Of a stretch of 39,180 nucleotides of DNA, positions 9,183 through 19,488 are shown piece by piece. A model generated the notes under the pieces. That model was given only the letters and a program-made list of their open reading frames with translations, was not told where the DNA came from and ran no database searches. Both the position numbers and the translations under genes were made by a program. Source of the stretch: Oligoflexales bacterium. GTDB lineage: Bacteria; Bdellovibrionota_B; Oligoflexia; Oligoflexales; Bog-1112. The stretch spans positions 1 through 39,180 of the forward strand of contig JABSRF010000008.1 in the NCBI GenBank assembly GCA_013215275.1, given 5' to 3'. Within the stretch, counting starts at the first letter, position 1, and every line of letters begins with the position of its first letter.

Positions 9183-9692
9183 CTATGGGTTATCTTGGGA
9201 TAAAAAGGGAAGTTGGTCTTCAATAGAGTAATACTCATCAATGGCACGGACGATGTCGCACCGTGCTCCTACAGAGAAGTGAACCCCCTGTTTAAAAACC
9301 TGTCTAAAAAAATCGATTCTCTGCCTTTTCGTGGGGTCTGCGATGACGATCTCAACCCATCCCGTGTCTTCCATAATCATACTTGGAAAGCACTCCCACT
9401 CCTTTGCTTGCTCGAATGGTATGCTTTTTCTAGCCTCAACTCCAGATGCATTAGAAAAAATCGTATAAACGCGATCCATTTTCAGGTGATTTGCAAGAAG
9501 GTCGGCAAGCATACCCTCATCAAAAATATGTGTTTCCAGCAATCCATGAAATCCAGATATGTGCCACTGTTCACAGTACTTGCGAACCATCTTACTTGTG
9601 GACTGAGAAATATTTCTATTGTGTGTCAACAAATCGAAAATATCATGCATCAGATTGTTCCCATCTGAGGGTTTGCTCATCTGGTAGATCAA
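9183..9692 (-). CDS. standalone MshEN (GspE/PilB N-terminal)-like domain protein
   Basis: [29 protein letters not shown]...[66 protein letters not shown] follows the T2SSE-N pattern; true start may be internal (about 9680 or 9650). Confidence 0.6.
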   Translation of the reverse strand: MIYQMSKPSDGNNLMHDIFDLLTHNRNISQSTSKMVRKYCEQWHISGFHGLLETHIFDEGMLADLLANHLKMDRVYTIFSNASGVEARKSIPFEQAKEWECFPSMIMEDTGWVEIVIADPTKRQRIDFFRQVFKQGVHFSVGARCDIVRAIDEYYSIEDQLPFLSQDNP

Positions 9693-10398
9693 GCCTGCTT
9701 TTTTTATGAGACCTAGCGATGCACCAGTTTATTTCTCCAGTTTTGATGCCGAGGAATTGATTCCACTTAAAGAGGGCACAAGCCTCCCTGATCTTACCAC
9801 CAGGCTTGTGAAAGGTGATTTCAATTTTTCTTGAGTTTTCAGCAATATAAAGAGTACTTTGTTCACTCTTATCTAGTTTTTTGTAAATCATATCGCGCCA
9901 ATAAACAGGGAATTTCCCACCCAAAATGCAAGGAATCTCCTCCGCTTTCAATCCAACCATAATTCCGTTGGCCTCCCAGAAGCCTTCTTGGTTGACCTTG
10001 AGCTCTGGAACCTTGGAGAGAAGCTTCCCTTGCTGATGGTATCGTAAGGGTGACTTTCTCCATTCTAGATCCAAAAGGATCATCCCAAAAGGGTCGCTGA
10101 GCTGCGTTTGCCAAGATTTTCGAGGAGAGGCTAGCCAATCTAACCGAGCTTCTGCTAAAGGGGTTTTTTCTTTTAACCAGATGACCCTCCCACCCCCTTC
10201 CGAAGGGTAACAGCTCCCAAAAAAACTTGAGTGAGCTCTCGATAGAGGTATCTTTTCTACAGGCTCAATCGCACTAAAATCATGGCATGATGATAAAAAA
10301 AGAGGGTAAAGAAGTAGTGCAATTTTATTAACCGAGGTTTGAAGTGCCCTATTTGAGGTCATTAATTTTATCTTTAACTCGCTTAGTATCTTTCTCAT
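9643..10398 (-). CDS. LolB-like outer-membrane lipoprotein (tentative)
   Basis: lipobox FLSSC; position directly after a TPR protein as for lolB in pseudomonads; start more likely at 10362 (MTSNRAL...). Confidence 0.5.
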   Translation of the reverse strand: MRKILSELKIKLMTSNRALQTSVNKIALLLYPLFLSSCHDFSAIEPVEKIPLSRAHSSFFGSCYPSEGGGRVIWLKEKTPLAEARLDWLASPRKSWQTQLSDPFGMILLDLEWRKSPLRYHQQGKLLSKVPELKVNQEGFWEANGIMVGLKAEEIPCILGGKFPVYWRDMIYKKLDKSEQSTLYIAENSRKIEITFHKPGGKIREACALFKWNQFLGIKTGEINWCIARSHKKSRLDLPDEQTLRWEQSDA

Positions 10399-12112
10399 CT
10401 AAATTGCCTTCTAGTGCTTTTTGGTACAACTCGAGTGCTTTCTCTTTATTTTCAAGAGCGAGATAAGCATCAGCTAGGTGCTCTAAAATAACCCCTTCAT
10501 TAGGTAAGAGCTCCACAGATTTCTGCAAGTATTTGATGGCTTTTTTGTAGTCGCCTTGCATGTAATACACCCAGCCAAGGGAATCTAAGTAGTAGCCATC
10601 GTTTGGCTTAAGAACCAAGGCCTGTAATATGAGCTTTTCAGCCTCTTTAAGGTTCTCGCCACGTTCAGCATAGAGGTATCCAAGGTAGTTGTAAGCACTG
10701 GAGAATTGTGGATCTTTTTCAATCACTGCTTTCATGGTATCGATGCATGCTTCATAGTCCTTGGCTTTTTCCTCATAGACACCCCGCATAAACAGAAGCC
10801 TAGTCTTTAGCTGATACTTTTTATAACCTTTGTTTAGGACCTCAATGGACTGATCAAATTTTTCTATATCTCCATAAATATTTGCTGCCAGTATGTAAAG
10901 CTCCCATGAGCCATACTTGTGACCAAGAATCTTATCAATCACAGCTAAGGCGTCGTCAAATTTTTTAAGCTCTCTTAATATTTGACAAACTTTATACTGC
11001 GCTGGAATGAAGTAGTCGGACTCTTCAGGAACTAATTTGTACTGCTCAATTGCCTTCGGCTTATCTCCTAGCCGCTCGTAACTCATTCCGGAGAAGAAGA
11101 CCAACTGTGCAGATTGGGGGTTGCGATCAACAAGCTCAGACAGCAGTTTCGAGCCTTCATCGACCCTTTTTAGCTCCCATAAAAGGAAAACCCTTTGAAC
11201 TTGTAAACTGGTCAATCCAGATAGCCTTGGCTTTTTGACCAACTCTTCGACCTTGAGCAAAGCTTTGTCCAAGCTTCCAAAGGTTTTGAGTAACAGGATC
11301 GTCCTTGAGACAATTTCCTCGTGTTTAACATTGCGGTTGAAAAACTGAAAATAAAGCTGAAGGGCCTTTTTGGGCTTATTATTTTTTTCTGCCAAGTACG
11401 CGTATAAAATAACTAGCTCTGGGTTATTGTTTTGTAAGCGATGGGCCTTATGCACTGCCCTCAGAGCTTTTTTATATTTTTTTTGATGGAGGTATATTTT
11501 ACTGAGGAGCGACCAGCCAAAAACAGAGTTAGGAATCTTTTTGACGAGTGAATTAGCGACCTGCAAAGATTTATCTAACTGGGCCTTTTTCTGGTAGATG
11601 CTTACGAGCTGGATAAAGGCCTTTTCATAACTGGGACTTAAGGCTAAAGCGCGCTTGGTCTCGGTAATTGCCTCATCATATTCTTTGTGTCTAATCAGTA
11701 ATTCCCCAAGTAAGAGGTGCAAATAAGGGGACTTAGGATAGAGAAGAGTCATCTTTTTTGCATGAACTAGAGTCTCTTTTCCATCAGATACTCTGGTTTC
11801 GGTACCCAGGTACTTTTCAGCGAGGAACTCGACGGGGTCCAATTGGTACGCGGCTTTATAAAGGTCGAGGGCAACTTTCAAGTCACCCTTCATGGCTGTG
11901 TACTCACCAACCAGATAGTAATATCCTGCGCTAGCTTGTCTTTGTGCTTGGCTCCACATACTAGGAGGGAGGTTGCTAGGATCCATGGCAGTGTTGTTGT
12001 CAATTTGATCAAACTGGTCTTCATTAAGGGCGGACTGATCTTTAGTCTTGCAAGCATAAATGCCAAAGCAAATAAGTAAAATGATCGAGGTTTGCTGCAA
12101 TTTTTTCACCAT
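10349..12112 (-). CDS. TPR-repeat lipoprotein
   Basis: lipobox FGIYAC; many tandem TPR motifs (e.g. AYNYLGYLYAERGENLKEAEKLILQALVLKPNDGYYLDSLGWVYYMQGDYKKAIKYLQKSVELLP). Confidence 0.9.
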   Translation of the reverse strand: MVKKLQQTSIILLICFGIYACKTKDQSALNEDQFDQIDNNTAMDPSNLPPSMWSQAQRQASAGYYYLVGEYTAMKGDLKVALDLYKAAYQLDPVEFLAEKYLGTETRVSDGKETLVHAKKMTLLYPKSPYLHLLLGELLIRHKEYDEAITETKRALALSPSYEKAFIQLVSIYQKKAQLDKSLQVANSLVKKIPNSVFGWSLLSKIYLHQKKYKKALRAVHKAHRLQNNNPELVILYAYLAEKNNKPKKALQLYFQFFNRNVKHEEIVSRTILLLKTFGSLDKALLKVEELVKKPRLSGLTSLQVQRVFLLWELKRVDEGSKLLSELVDRNPQSAQLVFFSGMSYERLGDKPKAIEQYKLVPEESDYFIPAQYKVCQILRELKKFDDALAVIDKILGHKYGSWELYILAANIYGDIEKFDQSIEVLNKGYKKYQLKTRLLFMRGVYEEKAKDYEACIDTMKAVIEKDPQFSSAYNYLGYLYAERGENLKEAEKLILQALVLKPNDGYYLDSLGWVYYMQGDYKKAIKYLQKSVELLPNEGVILEHLADAYLALENKEKALELYQKALEGNLDEKDTKRVKDKINDLK

Positions 12113-12250
12113 CGCGATTCCCTGAAGCTCCTTACTTATCTACCTTCACAAATCATTAATCGTAGGAGAGGGTAAGAAGTCCCACCCTTAGTTATGACGG
12201 TGGGTTTCACTTCATAATATTACCGTGATATGGACATTTTTGAGCATCCT

Positions 12251-13141
12251 TTATTTTTGCCCAGCAGCTAGAGTGTCTAAGTGGTTATCGTAGTATGGAA
12301 AGCAAAAGCCAGATTCGCTGCCTTGTATGATGTTATTTAAGGGCTTAATTTCATTGTAAAAAACCTCTACAAGCGCGAGCCCTTTAGCTGGGGCTGTCAT
12401 CCCAGCAAGCTTTCTTTCTAAGCCTTCCGTAAGAAGCTTATTAATGGTCCCTGGGGGTAAGTGGCCCTGAACCACTGCGACTAAAGTGCCTACCATAATC
12501 CTTACCATCTGCTTCAAAAAGCCCTCTCCTGTGATCCAGATGTCAATCATTGGGCCTCTCTGATCGCACACCACTTCAAAGATCCTGCGTGTGGTGGTCT
12601 TGGCATCAGAGTCTTTGTTGCAAAAAGCTTTAAAGTCATGAAGCCCTGCGAATGCCGACGCTTCTTTAACCAACAGGTCCAAGTCAATCTCTTGGTGAAT
12701 TGGCCAAACAAAATCTTGTGTAAAAGGATTGAAGCACCTTCCTTGCCACAAGCGGTATCGGTATGCTTTACCTTTGGAGTCAAAAATGGGATCGAATAGC
12801 TGATCCACAGGGGAGAGTTTTTGAATTCCAATCTCTGGAGGGGTCAGAGCATTTAGGCTCAGTAACCACCTGGGAGAGTAAGGAACCTTGGTGCGAAAAA
12901 GTGCCACTTGATGGTGAGCATGGACCCCACTATCGGTGCGGGATGCCCCCCTAACTCTAACCTCATGGTTTAAAAAGGTTCCCAGTGCCTTCTCCAAATG
13001 ATCCTGAATTGCATTTTTTGAAAGCTGAGACTGAAAGCCATTGAAAGGGGTTCCAACATAGGAAAGGTCTATCCGGTATGATGGACCCTCTTTTCTCGCT
13101 ATGTCTTCCTGAATTTTGATTCTTTCCTGGCTTCCCATCAT
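12251..13141 (-). CDS. truA: tRNA pseudouridine(38-40) synthase
   Basis: RGASRTDSGVHAHHQVALF catalytic Asp motif; SYVGTPFNGFQSQ. Confidence 0.93.
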   Translation of the reverse strand: MMGSQERIKIQEDIARKEGPSYRIDLSYVGTPFNGFQSQLSKNAIQDHLEKALGTFLNHEVRVRGASRTDSGVHAHHQVALFRTKVPYSPRWLLSLNALTPPEIGIQKLSPVDQLFDPIFDSKGKAYRYRLWQGRCFNPFTQDFVWPIHQEIDLDLLVKEASAFAGLHDFKAFCNKDSDAKTTTRRIFEVVCDQRGPMIDIWITGEGFLKQMVRIMVGTLVAVVQGHLPPGTINKLLTEGLERKLAGMTAPAKGLALVEVFYNEIKPLNNIIQGSESGFCFPYYDNHLDTLAAGQK

Positions 13142-13161
13142 TTGAATTCCAAATCTAGATC

Positions 13162-14058
13162 TTAAGGGGCTGTTTTGAAGGTAAAGGCGAGGCCGATGTT
13201 CTGGTGAGCAAAAGAAATGTCGTTAGACTTTTGTTGTGCAATCAATAGTTTGCTACCAATCTTGCTTACCATTTCAAAATAAGGAGAGATATAGATTGCT
13301 CCAAGACCCATACTTCGTTTCATCGATCCAAGGCTTTTCTCTCCCAGCTTATTGATAAGGAAGTTCAACGAGACTCCCGCAACAACCCCATTGTTCCAAC
13401 CAGTGTTGACGATGCTTTTGCCTCCCGATGATTGGCTTGTTTTTTTACTGGGAGTGTCGCTTGCATTGAGGCTTGGGGTGCTTGTTGATTCTGCGCTTGT
13501 GGTGCTATTTTGTAGCCTTACTTCTTGATAAAAAAGCTCTTCGTACCCTAACCAAAAATCTATGGATAGAAATGAACCGGAGCCGAAAGGCTTTGCACTT
13601 GCTGTTAAAAGGAGCTGGTAGGGCAGTACCGTTAAGCTAAGCTTACCTTCTGCATTTTGTAGCTCACTTGGATCAGGGTCACTCACATCAGGGTTGATTT
13701 TTTGTTTTCCTCCGATGTTGAGGTAGGAAAATTGACCCCCGACTCCCAAATTGACATAATCACTGACGTAGTATTGCCAGTCCGAGCTGATGCTAAATTG
13801 AGTTGGAGTCGATCCGTAAAAAGCTTCAAAATACTTAACATCTGGGAAGCTCACCCTTGAGGCCCCAATCCTCAGATTGTAGTGATTTTTCTTTCCCACT
13901 TGCCTTGAGTTGGATTCTTCAGAGTTTACGAGCTCGTCTTCACTAAATTCGCCATTTACCTTAGCATCGCTTTGGTTGAGTCGGGTCACCCCGGATGCAT
14001 AGCTTGAGTAAGCTATGATGGATAAGCTTGCCACAAAATTAACGCAAAATTTTTTCAT
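13162..14058 (-). CDS. hypothetical secreted/outer-membrane protein
   Basis: signal peptide (MKKFCVNFVASLSIIAYSSYASG); alternating beta-strand-like pattern. Confidence 0.65.
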   Translation of the reverse strand: MKKFCVNFVASLSIIAYSSYASGVTRLNQSDAKVNGEFSEDELVNSEESNSRQVGKKNHYNLRIGASRVSFPDVKYFEAFYGSTPTQFSISSDWQYYVSDYVNLGVGGQFSYLNIGGKQKINPDVSDPDPSELQNAEGKLSLTVLPYQLLLTASAKPFGSGSFLSIDFWLGYEELFYQEVRLQNSTTSAESTSTPSLNASDTPSKKTSQSSGGKSIVNTGWNNGVVAGVSLNFLINKLGEKSLGSMKRSMGLGAIYISPYFEMVSKIGSKLLIAQQKSNDISFAHQNIGLAFTFKTAP

Positions 14059-14094
14059 TTATGACCTCTTGTCTAAATGCCTTCCCCAAAAACA

Positions 14095-15111
14095 TTAGGA
14101 AGATTTGTTCTTTAACAGATGTTCGAGGATTTGTACGGCATTGGTTGCAGCTCCTTTTTTTAGGTTGTCTGCAACATTCCAAAATTGGAACCATTCTGAG
14201 CGGGGCTCTCCAAATAAGGTTCTAAGCCTTGCGACAAATACCTCTTTTTTTCCAGTGCAGTGAAAGGGACTTGGTAACTCTGACTGGGACGTTGTTTCAT
14301 TGTAAATTAAGCCCGGTGCCTGTTTAAAAGCTTGCTTGACCTCTTCAAGGTCAGCCTCTCGGCCCAATTGGACATTGATGGCTTCACTATGGCATGCAAA
14401 AACTGGTACTCTGGCGCTGGTTGCGAGGACCGGAAGGCCTGGTAACCCTAGGATTTTATGGGTCTCATTGACCATTTTTAATTCTTCTTCACAGTTTTGC
14501 CCATCTTCAAAAGGTCCGATCGCAGAGAGTACATTAGATGCGATTGGTTGTGGGTATAGCACGTGGTTTGGTTTTTCAAATTTAAGGTAGTCCTGCAACT
14601 GGTCTGAAAGTTCTTTAATCCCCTTTTGACCGCTCCCTGACACCGACTGATAAGTTGCAACCACAATCATTTTCAAGCCAAACTTCAACTTAAGAGGGTT
14701 TATGGCCACCAGCATTTGGATGGTGGAGCAGTTTGGATTGGCAATGATTCCCTGGGTGAAGCCTTGAAGAACATCACCATTGACCTCAGGGATGATAAGT
14801 GGGATTTTCGGGTCCATCCGGAACGCACTGCTATTATCGATCACCACAGAGTCTTGGGAGCTAATAGCGGGGCTGTGTGCCTTCGAAAACGTTCCACCAG
14901 CGCTCATCAAAATATAGTCACAGCCTTTTACCTTTTCAAGGCTGTAGGCGTTTACTTTTAAGGTCTCACCTCTGTAAGCAATCGTCTCTCCCTCCGAGCG
15001 AGGGGAAGCAAATAACTCAACCTTAACATCGCTAGTCAAAGAGGATTCGGCTAATTCCTCAATCATTTCTCGCCCGACTGCACCCGTAGCTCCAACGACA
15101 CCAATCCTCAT
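14095..15111 (-). CDS. asd: aspartate-semialdehyde dehydrogenase
   Basis: GVVGATGAVGREM; IDNSSAFRMDPKIPLIIPEVN; NPNCSTIQM catalytic Cys. Confidence 0.94.
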   Translation of the reverse strand: MRIGVVGATGAVGREMIEELAESSLTSDVKVELFASPRSEGETIAYRGETLKVNAYSLEKVKGCDYILMSAGGTFSKAHSPAISSQDSVVIDNSSAFRMDPKIPLIIPEVNGDVLQGFTQGIIANPNCSTIQMLVAINPLKLKFGLKMIVVATYQSVSGSGQKGIKELSDQLQDYLKFEKPNHVLYPQPIASNVLSAIGPFEDGQNCEEELKMVNETHKILGLPGLPVLATSARVPVFACHSEAINVQLGREADLEEVKQAFKQAPGLIYNETTSQSELPSPFHCTGKKEVFVARLRTLFGEPRSEWFQFWNVADNLKKGAATNAVQILEHLLKNKSS

Positions 15112-15133
15112 AGCTTTCTCCTAAAATGAAATG

Positions 15134-15976
15134 TTAATCTTTTGACTTAGGCTCCATAAAAGTATCTTCATCGTGGGGTTGAAAGATTTCATCATCATTG
15201 GTTGGCTTTTTCCAACCTACAACCCACTCAAAGAGACCACTCAATGCGTAAAGAAAGAAAAACAAAAAGCCAAATAAAGTTGGTTTGTATGCAACCAAAC
15301 CAAAGGTGGCCACTAAAAGGGCAAGAAACCTAAATGGTTTAATTCCTTTTATCTTAAAGGATTTATGAGAGCGATAAGCCACGTTGCTGACCATCAAGAA
15401 CGCTAAGAGCGGTGCCATGATCAGAAAAAAACCCTGCCTGACTTCTTCGCTGGAAAAAAAACTATAAATCTGTCGCATCAGCCAAAGCTGTTTGCCTTCA
15501 GCATCATCCACATCTGCCATAAACCCTACGAAGCAAGCAACCACTCCTGCAGCCATAGGAATCGGCAAGCCTGTAAAATCTCCTTCAGCTTTGCCGATTG
15601 AGCTTTGTACGTTAAACCTGGCCAAGCGCAGGGCGCCGCAGGCCAAAAAGATAAAACAAAAGATCCAGCCAATGCGGCCCAAACCATGCAGGCTATACTG
15701 GTACATCATGATAGCAGGGGCGAGGCCGAAAGAGATTAAGTCGCAGAGAGAATCATACTGGACCCCAAATTCGCTGGTACCGTTGGTAAGACGAGCAACA
15801 CGACCATCCAGAACATCGAATATGGTTGCAAGGAGGATAGCTCCGGCAGCCCAACCAAAGTCGCCTTGCATGGACTTTACGATCGAAAAATAGCCAAAGT
15901 ACAGGTTCCCAGAAGTCAATAAATTTGGAAGGATATAAACAGCACCACCGATGCGAGGTCTAATTGAATTCTTCAT
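15134..15976 (-). CDS. pssA: CDP-diacylglycerol--serine O-phosphatidyltransferase
   Basis: CDP-alcohol phosphotransferase motif DGRVARLTNGTSEFGVQYDSLCD. Confidence 0.92.
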   Translation of the reverse strand: MKNSIRPRIGGAVYILPNLLTSGNLYFGYFSIVKSMQGDFGWAAGAILLATIFDVLDGRVARLTNGTSEFGVQYDSLCDLISFGLAPAIMMYQYSLHGLGRIGWIFCFIFLACGALRLARFNVQSSIGKAEGDFTGLPIPMAAGVVACFVGFMADVDDAEGKQLWLMRQIYSFFSSEEVRQGFFLIMAPLLAFLMVSNVAYRSHKSFKIKGIKPFRFLALLVATFGLVAYKPTLFGFLFFFLYALSGLFEWVVGWKKPTNDDEIFQPHDEDTFMEPKSKD

Positions 15977-16704
15977 TACTTTAATAATGCTCCCTTCTGT
16001 GCTTCAAGTCGTTCTTCAGCTGTGGATTTTCTTAAGTAATTTGGAGCCGGAAATTGCTCACTCCAAGCGTCCTCAGGACTCTTAACTGCCATGTCATGCA
16101 TGCCCAGAAGGCCAGCTTCTAAAAGTTCGGGTGGAGTTAGGCTCTTTTGTTCATTGCCTTGATTGGATAAATAGGTTTGCATCTTTTCCCAGGGGCCCGC
16201 CCAAAAAATTTGAGTGTTTAGATCAAGTGATAAGAGTGGGCCGGCTGGTCCTTTATCATGACCAGCTTGTACGAGGCTTGTTTTGACCTCACCATCAGGT
16301 GATTCAATATGGGCAGCGTAACCATGAGTCTTAGTGCTTGGAAGAAAAACCAGCAGTGGTCCCTTACCCGCCTTGTTGCGACATAGATGCTGTGCAGCGG
16401 CAGCAAGTGAGGAGCTCGCAAGCCACTTGACCTGAGGGTTTGAAACTGCAAAACCGTAGGCCCAAGATAAGCCTACTTTTATACCTGTAAATGACCCAGG
16501 CCCATTTGAAACCAATAACTTGCTCATATCTGCGGACCTCAGCCCTGTCGCTAGTAATCCTTGCTGATAAAGCTGGGAGAGCTTTGCAGCAGATCCGTAC
16601 TGCTCTGGGTGGCTATACTTCCATTTTATTTCGCCTACACCGAAGTCACAAATGGCAAGGCTGACACCCATCATACTGGTGTCAATCAATAAACCTAGGC
16701 TCAT
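15976..16704 (-). CDS. tsaB: tRNA threonylcarbamoyladenosine biosynthesis protein TsaB
   Basis: LLIDTSMMGVSLAI; NGPGSFTGIKVGLSWAYGFA. Confidence 0.88.
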   Translation of the reverse strand: MSLGLLIDTSMMGVSLAICDFGVGEIKWKYSHPEQYGSAAKLSQLYQQGLLATGLRSADMSKLLVSNGPGSFTGIKVGLSWAYGFAVSNPQVKWLASSSLAAAAQHLCRNKAGKGPLLVFLPSTKTHGYAAHIESPDGEVKTSLVQAGHDKGPAGPLLSLDLNTQIFWAGPWEKMQTYLSNQGNEQKSLTPPELLEAGLLGMHDMAVKSPEDAWSEQFPAPNYLRKSTAEERLEAQKGALLK

Positions 16705-16805
16705 ACCAAAACAACCTTAAAATCATAGATGGTTGGGGGCGTTTAAGAACTCAATATAAATTTGGGGGAAGCTTCAAATGAGAGAACAGAAAGACTCTAT
16801 TAGTC

Positions 16806-18578
16806 TTACTCAAACATTCCCGTTACCCCACGTAGCATCGATGCCCAAAAACGGCTCAAATCATTATATGTAGCCAAAACAATTAACGCCATAATCATAA
16901 CGAAACCAATGCGCTGAAAGTTCTCCATTGCAACCTCGCTCAAAGGTTTCCGTCTAACCCCTTCTGCAAAAACGAGAAGAAGTTGTCCTCCATCCAAGGC
17001 TGGAATCGGAAAGAGGTTAAGCATTCCCAAGTTAATACTGATTAGTGCCATGGTCGTAAAGAAAACTTGCCAACCAGCTTCGGCTGCGTCTCCAGCAACT
17101 TTGGCGATAAGCATAGGGCCGCCAAGAGCTTTTAAAGGCAAATTACCAGTTATCAAGCCTGCAATCGCTCCGACAATAGCCCCAGACTTTTCAGCTGTTT
17201 CCTTGAATCCGTACCAAAGTGCCGAGAATGGATTGGAATACTGTTCAACGTACGGTGGTGGTGCTTGTGCTTGGCCCCAGAAAACAGCATTGAACTGATA
17301 ATAAATATCTTTTCCTGCAGCTTTTTGGACCTCAACAGGCTTTAAGGGTGCCTCTAGATCAATTTTTTCTCCACCCCTCAAAACCTTTACTGCGATTTTT
17401 TCACTTTTGTTTTCCTCGAAAGTTTTCATTAAAGTGAAAATATTATCAACTTTTAGGCCGTTAACTGCCAAAATATGGTCCCCCTGCTGAATAGCCCCAT
17501 CGAGCGGGGGCCGAGGGCTTGCGACCGTGATCTGTGAATCTCTGAGTCCCATTAAGCGAGCAAGGCTCTGCTGGCGTGCGGAGGATCCAGTGCTTGCCTC
17601 TAAGGCAGCTTGGTTTTCTTCAGTGTACCAGGGGCTTGTGCTTAGGTGGATCAATTTAGGTTCTTGCTGCCCCTCCTCTTTTTTTCCAGGAATAGGCGCA
17701 AGGCTTAAGGCCATTCTTAGGCTTTTAGCCTTAGCCTGGTAAGCTGCATCTAAAGCTTCGAGAAAGTCCGGCCAAGTCTTAGTTTTTAAGGTTTCGTCCT
17801 GGTCAGATGATGCTGAAAAAGTAATCTGTTTTACTTGGTCACCGACCTCAATTTTGATATTGCTTTGACCAGGTAGCTTGAGGGTTTCTGCAAGTGGTAG
17901 AGGGGTTAAGATTGCAGGCACCAATCCAAATGAGATGCCTATTCTACCCTGCTCAACCTTCTCACCTAAGATGTTTTCATTTTCATGGCTGTCAGGAGTG
18001 ACATAAAGGCTCAAAGTTTGGTTTTGGCGCTTTACTTTTATTGCAAGTGGTTTGCCTGGTGACCTAGAAACCTCTTCACGTAGGTCATTCCAGCTATTGA
18101 TCTCCTCCTCACCAATGGCAATCACATGGTCTCCTGACTGAAAGCCTGCATTGTCAGCGGGCCCTCTCGGCATGACCATGCCTATGATTGATGGAGGGTG
18201 TTCAATTCCTGCCGAGGCGTGGATGGTATAGATTCCCATAGCCAGCAATAGATTCGCTGCTGGACCTGCGATGATGGTTGCTGCGCGAGCCCACACAGAG
18301 GCGCGGTACATTTCTTTGCCTTTAAATCGTTCCGGGACTTCTTCAGATTTTAAGGCACCTGCAAATTTTACATAGCCACCAAGGGGGAGTGCGCATAATT
18401 TATACTCAGTCCCCTCATGCTCAAATCCAAATAGCTTAGGACCAAATCCGATAGAGTATATTTCGACACCGATGCCAAATAACTTGCCAATCAAAAAGTG
18501 TCCAGTTTCATGAACAAAAACCAACACAGCAATAAAAAATAAGACAGCTAAAACGGGATTGGAGGCCAAAAATGACAT
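16806..18578 (-). CDS. rseP: RseP-family site-2 metalloprotease with PDZ domains
   Basis: HETGH zinc motif; two PDZ-like segments; NLFPIPALDGGQLLL. Confidence 0.92.
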   Translation of the reverse strand: MSFLASNPVLAVLFFIAVLVFVHETGHFLIGKLFGIGVEIYSIGFGPKLFGFEHEGTEYKLCALPLGGYVKFAGALKSEEVPERFKGKEMYRASVWARAATIIAGPAANLLLAMGIYTIHASAGIEHPPSIIGMVMPRGPADNAGFQSGDHVIAIGEEEINSWNDLREEVSRSPGKPLAIKVKRQNQTLSLYVTPDSHENENILGEKVEQGRIGISFGLVPAILTPLPLAETLKLPGQSNIKIEVGDQVKQITFSASSDQDETLKTKTWPDFLEALDAAYQAKAKSLRMALSLAPIPGKKEEGQQEPKLIHLSTSPWYTEENQAALEASTGSSARQQSLARLMGLRDSQITVASPRPPLDGAIQQGDHILAVNGLKVDNIFTLMKTFEENKSEKIAVKVLRGGEKIDLEAPLKPVEVQKAAGKDIYYQFNAVFWGQAQAPPPYVEQYSNPFSALWYGFKETAEKSGAIVGAIAGLITGNLPLKALGGPMLIAKVAGDAAEAGWQVFFTTMALISINLGMLNLFPIPALDGGQLLLVFAEGVRRKPLSEVAMENFQRIGFVMIMALIVLATYNDLSRFWASMLRGVTGMFE

Positions 18579-18591
18579 GATGAGTGCTCCC

Positions 18592-19449
18592 TTAAACCGC
18601 GAGGATTCTGTAGGTATAGAGGATTAACCAGCAAATAGGCGCAGCGAATAAGACAGAGTCAACCCGATCAAGGAATCCGCCATGTCCAGGGAAGATGGTT
18701 CCTGAGTCCTTGACTTCGGCAAATCGTTTAAAAGAGCTTTCCACTAAATCTCCCATGACTCCTGCCACGCCACCAACAACAGCTAATATGATCATGAGCC
18801 ACCAAGGTCCTAACGAAAAATCGAAGATGGCATTGATGCTCAAAACCCCAACAATACTTGCTAAAAGACCGCCAAAAACGCCCTCCCATGTTTTTTTCGG
18901 TGAGAACCTTGGAGCTAGTTTGTGCTTACCAAGGTGTTTGCCTGCAAAGTAGGCTCCCGTATCACCCATCATAACAATGGAAAGGAGTAGAAGTACATAA
19001 GAGGCATGCTCTCCCATTAAGTAGAGGTCCCAAATGGTCAGCCAGGGAAGGCAACCATAGCACAAGCTTATTAAAACACAAGTAATCCTCACAATAGATT
19101 GGTCGATGTTTGGGCCAGTGAAGGTTCCAACCAAAATAACCAGATTTAATACGGCAATGATACCACCTCGCTCGGTACCAGACAGATCCAACATGGTGGA
19201 AACCGAAAACATCAAACAAGCAGCTGAAAGGCAAAACCATGTCCAAACCCTGGTATATTTAAGCTCGCTCGTACTATTCGGGTGAAACTTACGAATGAAT
19301 GCCGGATAGAGCATCTTTCCGATTTCATACACAGAAAGGGCGACGCTTATCAGGAAAACGATGCAGACGTAAAGTGGTGGAAGCGTAATAAGGCTGACAA
19401 GAAGTAGAGGTAAGCCTATCAAGGCTGTAAGAACTCGGTGCTTTAACAT
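18592..19449 (-). CDS. cdsA: phosphatidate cytidylyltransferase
   Basis: KKTWEGVFGGLLAS...DLVESSFKRFAEVKDSGTIFPGHGGFLDRVDS signature. Confidence 0.93.
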   Translation of the reverse strand: MLKHRVLTALIGLPLLLVSLITLPPLYVCIVFLISVALSVYEIGKMLYPAFIRKFHPNSTSELKYTRVWTWFCLSAACLMFSVSTMLDLSGTERGGIIAVLNLVILVGTFTGPNIDQSIVRITCVLISLCYGCLPWLTIWDLYLMGEHASYVLLLLSIVMMGDTGAYFAGKHLGKHKLAPRFSPKKTWEGVFGGLLASIVGVLSINAIFDFSLGPWWLMIILAVVGGVAGVMGDLVESSFKRFAEVKDSGTIFPGHGGFLDRVDSVLFAAPICWLILYTYRILAV

Positions 19450-19488
19450 ATACTAAAAACCTTCGGCTGCTATTGTCTTGTTGTTCGT

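Noticed and set aside
9213-9668. 151-aa plus ORF
   Set aside because: Complete antisense of the MshEN-like gene; the minus frame shows a recognisable domain pattern.
15492-15893. 133-aa plus ORF
   Set aside because: Antisense of pssA; no domain pattern.
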